A stretch of DNA of 64,000 bases from SLID01 sp041667545 (GTDB lineage Bacteria > Omnitrophota > Gorgyraeia > Tantalellales > Tantalellaceae): the NCBI GenBank assembly GCA_041667545.1, contig JBAYES010000002.1, forward strand, positions 32,001-96,000, given 5' to 3'. A program made the position numbers and the translations under genes. The notes beneath the pieces were generated by a model, which worked only from the letters and a program-made list of their open reading frames with translations, was not told the DNA's origin and searched no databases. This document shows, in pieces, positions 25,212-33,281 of the stretch. The stretch's first letter is position 1; the number at the start of each line of letters is the position of its first letter.

Positions 25212-26273
25212 ATGGATATTGAGCGTATTTTTGACAAAATAGACAAAGATTCCGGGCTTACGGCCGGCGAGGTGGAGTTTCTGCTTACGGCCGACGGAGA
25301 TGAAGTTGAAGCGCTTTACGGTAAAGCCGACAGTGTGCGGCGGGATAACATGGGAGATGATGTATATCTCAGAGGAATAGTGGAGTTCTCTAATTTCTGC
25401 GTTAAAAATTGTTTCTATTGCGGGATATATTCCTCTAATAAGAAGGTTAAGAGATATCGCATTCCGGATGAAGAGATACTGGATGTCTGCCGTGAGATGG
25501 AAAAAAGAGGCCAGACCACGGTTGTTCTGCAGTCGGGAGAAGACCCCTTCTACACGAAAGAAAAAATGGGAAAACTGATACGGACTATAAAAAGTGAAAC
25601 AACTCTTGCCGTTACGCTGTCCGTGGGAGAAAGGGACAGAGAAACGTACGGTTACTGGAAAGATAGCGGTATGGATAGATACCTTTTACGGTTCGAGACA
25701 TCGGACGAGACATTGTTCAAGGCCTGTCACCCCGATGCCGATCTTGCCGGGAGGTTAACATGTCTCAAAGATCTCAAAGAACTTGGAGTTCAGACAGGTT
25801 CGGGTTTTCTTATAGGCCTGCCTGATGCGACCATCGCGCAGCTTGCCCGCGATATCCTTTTTTGCACGGAACTTGAGCTCGACATGATCGGCGTCGGGCC
25901 ATTCATCCCTCATGGGGATACAAGATTTAATTCTCTTCACAACACTTTCGGTAAAGATATATTTTTCAAGACGGTCGCGATACTGCGGCTTTTGAATAAA
26001 ACGGCTCATATTCCGGCGACAACGGCTTTTGACGCAGTGGATCCCGAAGGAAGGAACCTTCTTCTTTTAAGGGGATGTAATGTTTTTATGCCGAACTCAA
26101 CACCGGTAAAATACAGGGAACATTACCTGCTTTATCCGGGTAAACCTTGTGTCGACGAGAGCGCCGAAGACTGTTCCGCCTGTGTTCTTGGAAGGATATC
26201 CGCGCTCGGTAGAAAGATAGGCAAAGGCCCGGGCCATTCGATCCGCGCCGGTCACAGTTCGTCTCTCGAATAG
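25212..26273 (+). CDS. hydE: [FeFe]-hydrogenase maturase HydE-like radical SAM enzyme
   Basis: A 353-residue radical SAM protein involved in building the H-cluster organometallic subunit. The SAM cluster motif is CVKNCFYCGI, and C-terminal cysteines spaced C-x7-C-x2-C (CVDESAEDCSAC) match the second cluster of HydE, which separates it from BioB and PylB. ATG 25212, after GGAGAGG, gives the natural start; the frame extends back to 25185. No hydF, hydG or hydrogenase structural gene is in the window, so its partners must lie elsewhere. Confidence 0.85.
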   Translation: MDIERIFDKIDKDSGLTAGEVEFLLTADGDEVEALYGKADSVRRDNMGDDVYLRGIVEFSNFCVKNCFYCGIYSSNKKVKRYRIPDEEILDVCREMEKRGQTTVVLQSGEDPFYTKEKMGKLIRTIKSETTLAVTLSVGERDRETYGYWKDSGMDRYLLRFETSDETLFKACHPDADLAGRLTCLKDLKELGVQTGSGFLIGLPDATIAQLARDILFCTELELDMIGVGPFIPHGDTRFNSLHNTFGKDIFFKTVAILRLLNKTAHIPATTAFDAVDPEGRNLLLLRGCNVFMPNSTPVKYREHYLLYPGKPCVDESAEDCSACVLGRISALGRKIGKGPGHSIRAGHSSSLE

Positions 26274-26305
26274 ACAGGGTACTTAATATTCCAGGTGCCG
26301 CTATT

Positions 26306-26709
26306 CGCCGCAAGGACCTGGGCTTCCCTGCGAAACGACACGATGGGTCTGATATGTCCCTTCCGGGGACGTTCGCCCGGCTCCAGCGGCCGGGCTCACT
26401 CCACGTTGAGCTGTTTTACCCCTCGCTCTTTCTCTGTAAGCTTGCTAAAGGTTCGCTCGGGGACCGATCTAAAACAAGCTCACCGAGGCCCCGTCCGGGA
26501 CATATCAGCCCCATCGTTCGCCGCAAGGGCCTGGGATTCCCGGAGAGGGCGTTGGACGAGCGAGCGGGCATGGTCCACGCTGTGTCCTGAGCGAAACCGA
26601 GCGAAGGGAGGGCACGGGCCCTCGTGGGAGCGAGCGAGTCCGTCGAGCGCAGATTTTCTCGCTGGGAAAATCAAGCGTCCCTCGCAGGGAAGCCCAGGTC
26701 CTTGCGGCG
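26306..26709. repeat. Composite repeat: family A copy A2 with a second palindrome nested in it
   Basis: A family A end (26306-26333) is an exact reverse complement of 26682-26709. Between them lie a distinct 178-bp palindrome (26340-26517) with ends CGATGGGTCTGATATGTCCC and GGGACATATCAGCCCCATCG, and then a full family A copy (26519-26709). The latter carries CCTTCGCTCGG/CTCAGGACAC-type extra sequence also seen in copy A4. Open frames across it are artefacts. It accounts for most of the gene-free interval 26274-26813. Confidence 0.8.
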
Positions 26710-26725
26710 GGGTGGGTTACAAAAA

Positions 26726-26754
26726 TTTGTTCGTAGGGATGTTTGTGTTATAAT
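26726..26754 (+). promoter_or_regulatory. Possible promoter of nifS
   Basis: A perfect TATAAT at 26749-26754 lies 60 bases before nifS, with a weak TTTGTT (26726-26731) at 17-base spacing. Confidence 0.5.
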
Positions 26755-26813
26755 GTTTTTAGGGGAAAGTGAATTTTAGGGTCACTGTTCCGGAAATGAA
26801 AGGTCGTTAGAAT

Positions 26814-28019
26814 ATGGAAAAGAAGAACATATATATGGATTACAATGCCACAACCCCTCTTCATCCCGAGGTGAAGAAGGCAATGGCGGAAGCTATGGAT
26901 GTGTACGGCAACCCGTCGAGTCTTCACTGGTTCGGGAGGAAGGCCAAGGGGATGATAGAATCGGCTCGCAGAAAGGTGGCCGACCTTATAGGCGCATCGC
27001 ATGATGAGATAATTTTTGTAGGAAGCGGTTCCGAAGCGAACAATACGGTGCTTTCCATCTTTTCCTGCCATCCTAAAGGATGTGACGGATGCAGGCAGGG
27101 CCGTAATGAGATAGTTACTACGTCCATAGAACACCCATGCATAATGGAAACGTCTAAATGTTTGGAGATAAAGGGCACTCCCGTTAAATATCTCAGGGTA
27201 GACTCGTACGGTAAAGTTGATATGAACGATCTTGCCGGTTCCATAGGCAACAGGACGGGCCTTGTTTCCGTGATGATGGCCAACAATGAAATAGGCACTT
27301 TGCAGGATATAAAGGCAATAGCCGAAGTGGCGCATGACAGGGGAGCGCTTTTTCATACGGATGCTGTCCAGGCCGTAGGTAAGATACCCGTTAATGTAAA
27401 GGAACTTGACGTGGATTTTCTGACCATATCAGCGCATAAGATATACGGCCCTAAGGGGGTCGGAGCGCTTTATGTAAGAAAAGGGGTTCCTTTCTGCCCG
27501 ATGATCCGCGGCGGGCATCAAGAAATGGGAAGAAGAGCGGGAACAGAGAACACACTGGGAATACTGGGCCTTGGCGCGGCTTCCGATCTGAGAATAAGGG
27601 AGATGGCCGAAGAGGAGAAACGGCTTTTAAAACTGAAAGCCATAATAAGGAAAGGGATAGAAAATAATGTGCCGGATGTTGTTTTCAATGGTCACCCGGA
27701 AGACTGTCTTCCGGGTACTTTAAATGTTTCTTTTGTGGGAGCGGAAGGCGAGTCGGTGCTTCTGGCTCTGGATCTTGAGGGGATATCCGTTTCTACCGGG
27801 TCGGCTTGCGCGTCCGGAGCGCTTGATCCGTCGCATGTCCTTCTGGCAACGGGGCTTGATGTGGCGCTTGCGCATGACTCTATAAGGGTCAGCCTCGGCA
27901 GGGAAAATACAGAGGAAGATGCTGAAAAGTTCGTGGGCACTATTGCTTCTTGTGTGGGAAGAATAAGGGACATTTCGACAGCGTACGGAAAAAAAGGTCA
28001 AAATAAGCTGGAAACTTAA
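26814..28019 (+). CDS. nifS: Cysteine desulfurase, NifS type
   Basis: PLP enzyme that supplies sulfur from cysteine for iron-sulfur clusters. The 401-residue protein shows MDYNATTPLHPEV, SGSEANNT, the PLP lysine in TISAHKIYGPKG and the catalytic cysteine in STGSACASGALDPSH. It is followed 17 bases later by a NifU scaffold, a standard two-gene assembly unit. Many Fe-S proteins in this window are likely clients. Confidence 0.93.
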   Translation: MEKKNIYMDYNATTPLHPEVKKAMAEAMDVYGNPSSLHWFGRKAKGMIESARRKVADLIGASHDEIIFVGSGSEANNTVLSIFSCHPKGCDGCRQGRNEIVTTSIEHPCIMETSKCLEIKGTPVKYLRVDSYGKVDMNDLAGSIGNRTGLVSVMMANNEIGTLQDIKAIAEVAHDRGALFHTDAVQAVGKIPVNVKELDVDFLTISAHKIYGPKGVGALYVRKGVPFCPMIRGGHQEMGRRAGTENTLGILGLGAASDLRIREMAEEEKRLLKLKAIIRKGIENNVPDVVFNGHPEDCLPGTLNVSFVGAEGESVLLALDLEGISVSTGSACASGALDPSHVLLATGLDVALAHDSIRVSLGRENTEEDAEKFVGTIASCVGRIRDISTAYGKKGQNKLET

Positions 28020-28036
28020 AGGGAAGGGCGAGTTCT

Positions 28037-28648
28037 ATGGACTGGGCTTATACGGAAAAAGTGAAAGATCATTTTATGAACCCGAGGAACATACTTGGGG
28101 ACGAAAACCCCGACGGATATGACGGAAAAGGGATGGTAGGGAATATTAAATGCGGAGATCAAATGCTCATGGTAATAAAGGTAGATCCGGCGGAGGGAAC
28201 GATCTCGGAGTGCAAATGGAAAACATACGGATGCGCCAGCGCGATAGCGTCTACATCTGTACTTTCCGAAATGGTAATAGGAATGAAGCTCGAGGATGCC
28301 TATCACATATCGCCCAAAGAGATAACTTCTGAGCTTGGAGAACTTCCCGAGCATAAGATACACTGTTCGGTCCTGGGTGATAAAGCCCTCAGAGAAGCCA
28401 TAAACGATTATTACAGAAGAAGCGGAAAAAGTGAAAAGATAGAAGAAGAAAAAGCGCGGATAATATGCCAGTGTATGAGTGTTACAGATCATGAAATAGA
28501 AGAAGCGGTCCTGGAAGGAGCCCGGACATATCTGGAACTTCAGGAGCATACAAAGCTTGGTACCGTGTGCGGGCAGTGCAAGGAAGAAGCGCAAAAACTT
28601 TTGGCTGAGTATTCGCAAAAGCATTTCGGTAAACAGGGAGATATCTGA
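28037..28648 (+). CDS. nifU: Iron-sulfur scaffold NifU, short form
   Basis: A 203-residue scaffold for cluster assembly. The N-terminal IscU-like domain has the three ligand cysteines (GNIKCGDQ; TYGCASAIAS; HKIHCSVLG). A BFD-like [2Fe-2S] domain follows (IICQCMSVTDHEIEEAV; GTVCGQCKEEA). The C-terminal Nfu domain of nitrogenase-type NifU is absent, a shortened form found in several anaerobes. It pairs with the preceding NifS. No nitrogenase genes are visible. Confidence 0.92.
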   Translation: MDWAYTEKVKDHFMNPRNILGDENPDGYDGKGMVGNIKCGDQMLMVIKVDPAEGTISECKWKTYGCASAIASTSVLSEMVIGMKLEDAYHISPKEITSELGELPEHKIHCSVLGDKALREAINDYYRRSGKSEKIEEEKARIICQCMSVTDHEIEEAVLEGARTYLELQEHTKLGTVCGQCKEEAQKLLAEYSQKHFGKQGDI

Positions 28649-28650
28649 GA

Positions 28651-29109
28651 ATGAAAATACAGCTCTTTACGGTATGGCTTCTTCCGTTAATAGTTCTTGG
28701 AGGAATGTTCTTTCCGCCTCTCGGATACCTGGTATTTTTCATGATGCTTTTTTTTCTGCCGTTCTCTTATTTCAGGGGCAGGCAATGGTGCGGAAAGATC
28801 TGTCCGAGAGGAGCTTTCCTTGACATTTTATTATCCCGGTTAAGCGGAAAAGCTAAAGTGCCAGGCTTCATGCATAAGAACTGGTTCAAGTTAACCGTGT
28901 TTTGTTCGTTCATGATATTCTTCATCTCCCAATTTGTAGTTTCCGAGAAAAATTTTAATTCTTTTGGATTTGTTTTTGTAAGGATGTGCCTTCTTTCCAC
29001 TCTTGTTGCTGTTACCCTTGGAATCCCTTTTCACCAGAGGACCTGGTGCGTTTTTTGCCCTATGGGATTTCTGCAGTCAAAGATAAGGGCGCTTAATAAA
29101 AGGAAGTGA
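28651..29109 (+). CDS. Membrane protein with ferredoxin-type cysteine motifs
   Basis: A 152-residue protein with about four hydrophobic segments (LFTVWLLPLIVLGGMFFPPL; FFMMLFFLPFSYF; FCSFMIFFISQFVV; LLSTLVAVTLGIPF) and two cysteine pairs, WCGKICPRGAF and WCVFCPMG. This pattern matches the NapH/CcoG-like polyferredoxin membrane family, implying electron transfer at the cytoplasmic membrane. The start 3 bases after nifU suggests co-transcription with the cluster-assembly genes. The exact redox partner cannot be inferred. Confidence 0.75.
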   Translation: MKIQLFTVWLLPLIVLGGMFFPPLGYLVFFMMLFFLPFSYFRGRQWCGKICPRGAFLDILLSRLSGKAKVPGFMHKNWFKLTVFCSFMIFFISQFVVSEKNFNSFGFVFVRMCLLSTLVAVTLGIPFHQRTWCVFCPMGFLQSKIRALNKRK

Positions 29110-29133
29110 TCATTGTTCTGATAACAAAAGAAC

Positions 29134-29162
29134 TTGACAAATGAGATAGAAATGGTATCATT
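29134..29162 (+). promoter_or_regulatory. Promoter with candidate Rrf2 operator, copy 1
   Basis: TTGACA (29134-29139), a 16-base spacer and TATCAT (29156-29161). The inverted repeat AATGA-N13-TCATT (29140-29144, 29158-29162) spans the spacer. The blocks TTGACAAATGA and TGGTATCATTA, 8 bases apart, are repeated exactly before the Rrf2 gene at 40289, which suggests a shared regulator. Confidence 0.68.
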
Positions 29163-29216
29163 ATAGAAAGTCAGGTGGAAAATACAAAAAAGGAACGACA
29201 ACCAGAAGGAGGCGGT

Positions 29217-29300
29217 ATGAATATTGTTGTAAGATATATGCTGCGTCCGGTGGCCCATTGTAAAGAAGGCTGCTGTACGTGGTCCCGGGCAAGACGGTAA
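29217..29300 (+). CDS. 27-residue cysteine-rich peptide, possible leader ORF
   Basis: A very small ORF with a strong ribosome site (AGAAGGAGG at 29204-29212) and an ATG at good spacing: MNIVVRYMLRPVAHCKEGCC then seven more residues, including a Trp and four Arg. Three cysteines fall in six codons. A strong hairpin starts 14 bases after the stop, which is the layout of a leader peptide that controls attenuation, here perhaps by cysteine supply. It could instead be a small metal- or thiol-binding peptide. No family recognised. Confidence 0.55.
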   Translation: MNIVVRYMLRPVAHCKEGCCTWSRARR

Positions 29301-29313
29301 ACTGCCTGTCGCC

Positions 29314-29357
29314 AAAGTACCGCCGGGGCGGCGGGAAAGAGCCCCGGCGGTACTTTT
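29314..29357 (+). terminator. Strong hairpin after the cysteine-rich mini-ORF
   Basis: AAAGTACCGCCGGGGC (29314-29329) pairs perfectly with GCCCCGGCGGTACTTT (from 29341), an uninterrupted 16-bp stem with an 11-base loop, followed by a short T run. It can act as an intrinsic terminator or attenuator. Confidence 0.75.
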
Positions 29358-29408
29358 GGAGCAACGGATACCGGAAAAGATGAAGATAATACTTAGTGGA
29401 TGATTTTT

Positions 29409-29621
29409 AGAGTTCTGCAGAATGGACTTTTATAACGTTTTTACGAGGAATGAACGAAGTGAGTGACGAAGCCCTTCGTATCGTGATAAATGCTATGGCT
29501 CAGGATTTAGGCAGAGTTAGTAAATAGCCGAAGCAATTTCAATAAAGATGACAAGTTATAAGATTGCTTCGGGCGCTTCGCTCCCTCGCAACGACGTAAA
29601 AACGATATTTCGCAGAACCCA
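29409..29621. repeat. Family B repeat, copy B1
   Basis: About 213 bp with terminal inverted repeats AGAGTTCTGC and GCAGAACCCA. The interior holds GAACGAACGAAGTGAGTGACG and GATTGCTTCGGGCGCTTCGC. Flanks are GGATGATTTT on the left and GGATGGTTTT on the right, a probable target duplication with one mismatch. It separates the mini-ORF hairpin from rubredoxin. Confidence 0.85.
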
Positions 29622-29648
29622 GGATGGTTTTAAAAAAGGAGAAGAATA

Positions 29649-29786
29649 ATGGATAAATATGTTTGCCTGGTGTGCGGTTATATTTATGATCCCGCCCAAA
29701 ACGACGGAGTTTCCTTCCAGGATCTTCCGGAAAACTGGGTTTGTCCGGAGTGCGGTGTTGGGAAAGACCAGTTTGAAAAAGCATGA
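29649..29786 (+). CDS. Rubredoxin
   Basis: A 45-residue single-iron electron carrier with both CxxC knuckles, YVCLVCGYIYDP and WVCPECGVGKD. It is short for the family but complete. It is likely the electron donor to the rubrerythrin, superoxide reductase and flavodiiron protein encoded just downstream. AAGGAGAAG precedes the ATG. Confidence 0.93.
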   Translation: MDKYVCLVCGYIYDPAQNDGVSFQDLPENWVCPECGVGKDQFEKA

Positions 29787-29817
29787 AGACGCGTGAAAGC
29801 AAAAAGGGGAGATGGAT

Positions 29818-30321
29818 ATGATAGATAAGAAGATGGTGAAGGGGATAACAAGACAGATAAACAGAGAAATATATTCGGGATATTTTTATCTCGCTATGGC
29901 TTCTTATGCCCAGGACGCGGGGCTTGCAGGTGTAGCCAATTGGTTCAATATACAGCTTCAGGAAGAGCTTGGACACGCGAGAAAGTTGTACGCCTATCTT
30001 CAGCAGCGGAACGTGAGGGTCATGCTGGAAGGTATAGAGAGCCCTCCTCAGGATTTCTCTTCAATTACGGATCTTTTCAAGCAAACGCTTGAGCATGAGA
30101 AAAAAGTTACGGCCATGATAACCGATCTTATAAATATGGCCATAGAACAAAAGGACAGGGCTACGGAGATAATGCTGCAGTGGTTCGTTACAGAACAGGT
30201 AGAAGAAGAAGCCAGCGTTCAGGAGATACTTCAAAAACTGAAAGTTTTCGGGGAAAAGGGAGATGCTCTTCTTATGATAGACAGGGAACTTGCCGGAAGA
30301 ACTTCTTCATCTTCGGCGTAG
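29818..30321 (+). CDS. Ferritin
   Basis: A 167-residue iron-storage protein of the bacterial FtnA type. It has the four-helix ferroxidase residues in REIYSGYFYLAMASYA, QEELGHARKLYAYL and EQVEEEASVQEIL. ATG 29818 is preferred to ATG 29812 because the GGGGAG ribosome site ends at 29811. Storage of ferrous iron alongside peroxide- and superoxide-removing enzymes limits Fenton chemistry. The Ser-rich tail is not conserved in the family. Confidence 0.92.
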   Translation: MIDKKMVKGITRQINREIYSGYFYLAMASYAQDAGLAGVANWFNIQLQEELGHARKLYAYLQQRNVRVMLEGIESPPQDFSSITDLFKQTLEHEKKVTAMITDLINMAIEQKDRATEIMLQWFVTEQVEEEASVQEILQKLKVFGEKGDALLMIDRELAGRTSSSSA

Positions 30322-30345
30322 GAATAGCGTATAAGGGAGCGCAAA

Positions 30346-31506
30346 ATGAGACAGGTAAAGTTAAAGGAAGACATATACTGGGTAGGGGGTATAGACTGGG
30401 ATCTCAGGAATTTTCATGGGTATTCAACTGAAAGAGGGTCTACATACAACTCGTATCTCATTATTGACGAAAAAAAAGTTCTTGTAGATACCGTGAAAAG
30501 CCATTTTTTCGCGGAGATGGCGGAGAGAGCGGGAAAGATAGCGGACCTTTCGGAAATAGATTATGTTGTTTCAAGCCACACAGAGATGGACCATTCCGGG
30601 AGCCTTCCCGAGATAATGAAGCTTTGTCCCGGTGCTACGATCATAACTTCGCCTAACGGAGAGAAAGCGCTCAAAAAACATTACCGCCACAGTTGGAAAA
30701 CTAAGGTCGTTAATACCGGAGACAAGGTAAACATAGGGAAGAGAGACCTTCAGTTCATTCTTATGCCTATGGTACATTGGCCCGATTCGATGGCGACTTA
30801 TATTGAGAAAGACAAACTTCTTTTCCCCAACGACGCTTTTGGACAGCACATCGCGTCTACGGAAAGATTCGATTCGGAAATGGAATGGGATGTTATAAGG
30901 AGTGAGGCGGCGAAGTATTATGCGAATATTGTAATGCCTTACGGGGCTCAGGTAACTAAGGCCCTGGATGCTGTGTCAAAGCTTGATGTCGATACGATAG
31001 CTCCAAGCCATGGAATAATATGGCGGGAGCATATAGGTAAAATAATAGAGCTGTACAGGGAATGGTCTGCAAATATAACACAGAAAAAAGCGGTTATAGT
31101 TTACGATACAATGTGGCATTCCACAGAGAAGATCGCCGGGGCCGTGTTCCGAGCTTTTGATGAGAGCGGCATAAAAGCGATTCCCATGAATCTCGCTTCA
31201 AATCATATATCGGATATTATCACGGAAATACTTACGGCAAGATATATATGCGTAGGGTCTTCTACTCTGAATAACGGTCTATTGCCGCAGGCCGCGGCTT
31301 TTTTAACTTACATGAAGGGACTCGCGCCGAAGAACAGGAAGGCTCTTGCTTTCGGATCTTACGGCTGGGGAGGGCAGAGTATCGATCAGATAGACGAGGT
31401 ACTTAAATCCTGCGGGTTTGAGACATTTGAAAAAATAAAGATACAATGGGTGCCGTCCGGGGAAGAACTTGCAGATATAAAACAGCGTGTAACTTCGTAT
31501 ATATAG
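30346..31506 (+). CDS. fprA: Flavodiiron protein (FprA type)
   Basis: Reduces O2 to water or NO to N2O using electrons from rubredoxin. The 386-residue protein has the metallo-beta-lactamase-like diiron domain (SSHTEMDHSGSLPEI; MVHWPDSM; LFPNDAFGQH) and a C-terminal flavodoxin domain (AVIVYDTMWHSTEKIAGA; GSYGWGGQSID). It is cytoplasmic. It lies 25 bases after ferritin in the same direction. Confidence 0.94.
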   Translation: MRQVKLKEDIYWVGGIDWDLRNFHGYSTERGSTYNSYLIIDEKKVLVDTVKSHFFAEMAERAGKIADLSEIDYVVSSHTEMDHSGSLPEIMKLCPGATIITSPNGEKALKKHYRHSWKTKVVNTGDKVNIGKRDLQFILMPMVHWPDSMATYIEKDKLLFPNDAFGQHIASTERFDSEMEWDVIRSEAAKYYANIVMPYGAQVTKALDAVSKLDVDTIAPSHGIIWREHIGKIIELYREWSANITQKKAVIVYDTMWHSTEKIAGAVFRAFDESGIKAIPMNLASNHISDIITEILTARYICVGSSTLNNGLLPQAAAFLTYMKGLAPKNRKALAFGSYGWGGQSIDQIDEVLKSCGFETFEKIKIQWVPSGEELADIKQRVTSYI

Positions 31507-31718
31507 AGTTCTGCGAAATGAATTTTTATACCGTCTTTGCGAGGAACGAACGAAGTGAGTGACGAAGCCCTTCGTATCGTGATAAAGGCTATGACTCAGG
31601 ATTCCGCCAGACGTAATAAAAGGGCGGAGCAATCTTAAAATATATAATAAGTTATGAGGTTGCTTCGGTCGCTTCGCTCCCTCGCAATGACGTGGAATCG
31701 CTCTTTCGCAGAACCCTA
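31504..31718. repeat. Family B repeat, copy B2
   Basis: Terminal inverted repeats TAGAGTTCTGCG and CGCAGAACCCTA bound a ~215-bp element of the same internal order as B1. CGTATAT flanks it on both sides (just before 31504 and just after 31718), a 7-8 bp target duplication at the end of fprA. Confidence 0.85.
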
Positions 31719-31743
31719 CGTATATCAAAAAAGGAGGGGAATT

Positions 31744-32121
31744 ATGACTAAATTAAGACAGCTTTACAGATGCAATGTATGCGGGAATGTGGTAGAGGTG
31801 CTTAACGAAGGGGCGCCTGATCTTCATTGCTGCGGAGAGGCTATGAAGGAACTTGAGGCCAGAACCCGGGATGAGGGGCTCGAAAAGCATGTGCCGGTCG
31901 TGGAAGAGAAGGGAAACGGAATAATCGTCAAGGTCGGAAGCGTAGCGCACCCTATGGAAGAAAAACACTATATAAAATTTATAGAGGTAATGACGAAAGA
32001 TAAGGTAATGAAGGCCGAACTCAAGCCGGGAGATAGCCCCGAAGCGGAATTCCCGGTAGGAAAACAGGATCTCACTGGTGTTAGAGAGTTCTGTAATATT
32101 CATATGCTCTGGAAAGCGTAG
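31744..32121 (+). CDS. Desulfoferrodoxin / superoxide reductase
   Basis: A 125-residue two-iron superoxide reductase. The N-terminal desulforedoxin domain has CNVCGN and HCCGEAM. The catalytic Fe(His)4Cys site is represented by EKHVPVVE, SVAHPMEEKHYI and FCNIHMLWKA. It reduces superoxide to peroxide without making O2, normally with rubredoxin as donor. The open frame upstream of ATG 31744 is repeat B2; AAAGGAGGGG gives the ribosome site. Confidence 0.95.
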   Translation: MTKLRQLYRCNVCGNVVEVLNEGAPDLHCCGEAMKELEARTRDEGLEKHVPVVEEKGNGIIVKVGSVAHPMEEKHYIKFIEVMTKDKVMKAELKPGDSPEAEFPVGKQDLTGVREFCNIHMLWKA

Positions 32122-32186
32122 ACAGGGCAAGTTATTAACAGCGAGAAGATCACAAAAAACACAGGATCAAACCGAAAGGAGAAGAG

Positions 32187-32762
32187 ATGGCAAGTTTAAA
32201 AGGAACAAGGACAGAAAAGAACCTTCTTGCGGCTTTCGCGGGAGAATCTCAGGCGAGGAACAGGTATACGTATTTTGCCGGAGTGGCCAAAAAGGCGGGG
32301 TATGAACAAATAGCCGCGGTATTTCTTGAGACCGCCGATAACGAAAAAGAACATGCCAAAATGTTCTTCAAACATCTTGAGGGAGGAGAAGTTGAGATAA
32401 CCGCGAGCTATCCGGCGGGTAAAATCGGCGATACCTCAGAAAATCTTCTCGCGGCGGCCGACGGTGAAAAAATGGAATGGACTTCCATCTATAAGGATTT
32501 TGAAGCCGTTGCCAAAGAGGAAGGATTTGACAACGTGGCCGAGACCTTCCATGAAATAGCCGAAGTAGAAGAGGAACATGAAAAGAGGTACAGGACTCTT
32601 CTAAAGAACCTGAAAGAGGGGAAAGTATTTGTAAGAGACAATGACGTTAAATGGCATTGCCGCAATTGCGGTTATGTGCATGAGGGCAAGGAGGCTCCTA
32701 AGGTGTGCCCGGCATGCAAGCACCCGCAGGCGCATTACGAAATACTCGCTGAAAACTATTGA
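32187..32762 (+). CDS. rbr: Rubrerythrin
   Basis: NAD(P)H-linked peroxidase via rubredoxin. The 191-residue protein has an N-terminal ferritin-like diiron domain (AFAGESQARNRYTYFAGVAK; DNEKEHAKMFF; EEEHEKRY) and a C-terminal rubredoxin domain (WHCRNCGYVHEG; CPACKHPQAHYE). AAAGGAGAAG precedes the ATG. Confidence 0.95.
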   Translation: MASLKGTRTEKNLLAAFAGESQARNRYTYFAGVAKKAGYEQIAAVFLETADNEKEHAKMFFKHLEGGEVEITASYPAGKIGDTSENLLAAADGEKMEWTSIYKDFEAVAKEEGFDNVAETFHEIAEVEEEHEKRYRTLLKNLKEGKVFVRDNDVKWHCRNCGYVHEGKEAPKVCPACKHPQAHYEILAENY

Positions 32763-32801
32763 TAGTCGATATGGTATCGTAAAGTTTTGAGGAAGGTGAA
32801 T

Positions 32802-33281
32802 ATGGCAAAAATATTTTCGGCATGTGAAATAATAGAAATGGGGATACAGATAGAAAAGAACGGCAAGAGGTTTTACGAAAAACTGGCGGAACTGGCCGAA
32901 GATGAGCATGCGGAAAAGGCATTACGGTCTCTGGCAGCCGCGGAGGAAGATCATGTAAAAGTTTTCAGGGATATTTTTAAAGCTTCATGCGCTTATGATC
33001 CCGAAGGGGCGTATCCGGAAGAATATTTCTCTTACATGAGAAGCCTTGCGTCGCAATACGTATTCACAAAAGAAGGGGAGGGAGAAAAGGCCGCTTCGCT
33101 TCTTAAAACGTACAGCCAGGGTATTTTCCTGGGGATATCTTTTGAAAAGGATTCGATACTTTTCTACGAGGAAATGAAAAAATTCGTTCCTGCATCAGAA
33201 AGGGAAAAGATAGATATTCTCATAGAGAATGAAAAGGAGCATCTAAATGTTCTTGTAAGAATGAAGGAGGATCAAAAATGA
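32802..33281 (+). CDS. Rubrerythrin-like ferritin-family protein without rubredoxin domain
   Basis: A 159-residue four-helix protein with ExxH-type motifs (EIIEMGIQIEKNGKRFYEKL; AAAEEDHVKVF; ENEKEHLNVL), matching the short COG1633-like rubrerythrins. No rubredoxin CxxC pair is present. ATG 32802, after GGAAGG, is chosen over the upstream TTG. It may bind iron or remove peroxide; its specific substrate is not known. It overlaps the glutaredoxin start by 4 bases. Confidence 0.8.
   Translation: MAKIFSACEIIEMGIQIEKNGKRFYEKLAELAEDEHAEKALRSLAAAEEDHVKVFRDIFKASCAYDPEGAYPEEYFSYMRSLASQYVFTKEGEGEKAASLLKTYSQGIFLGISFEKDSILFYEEMKKFVPASEREKIDILIENEKEHLNVLVRMKEDQK

Noticed and set aside
26295..26753. Plus-strand open frame of 152 codons
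   Set aside because: It lies entirely in nested palindromic repeats, has repeat-derived composition and no ribosome site.
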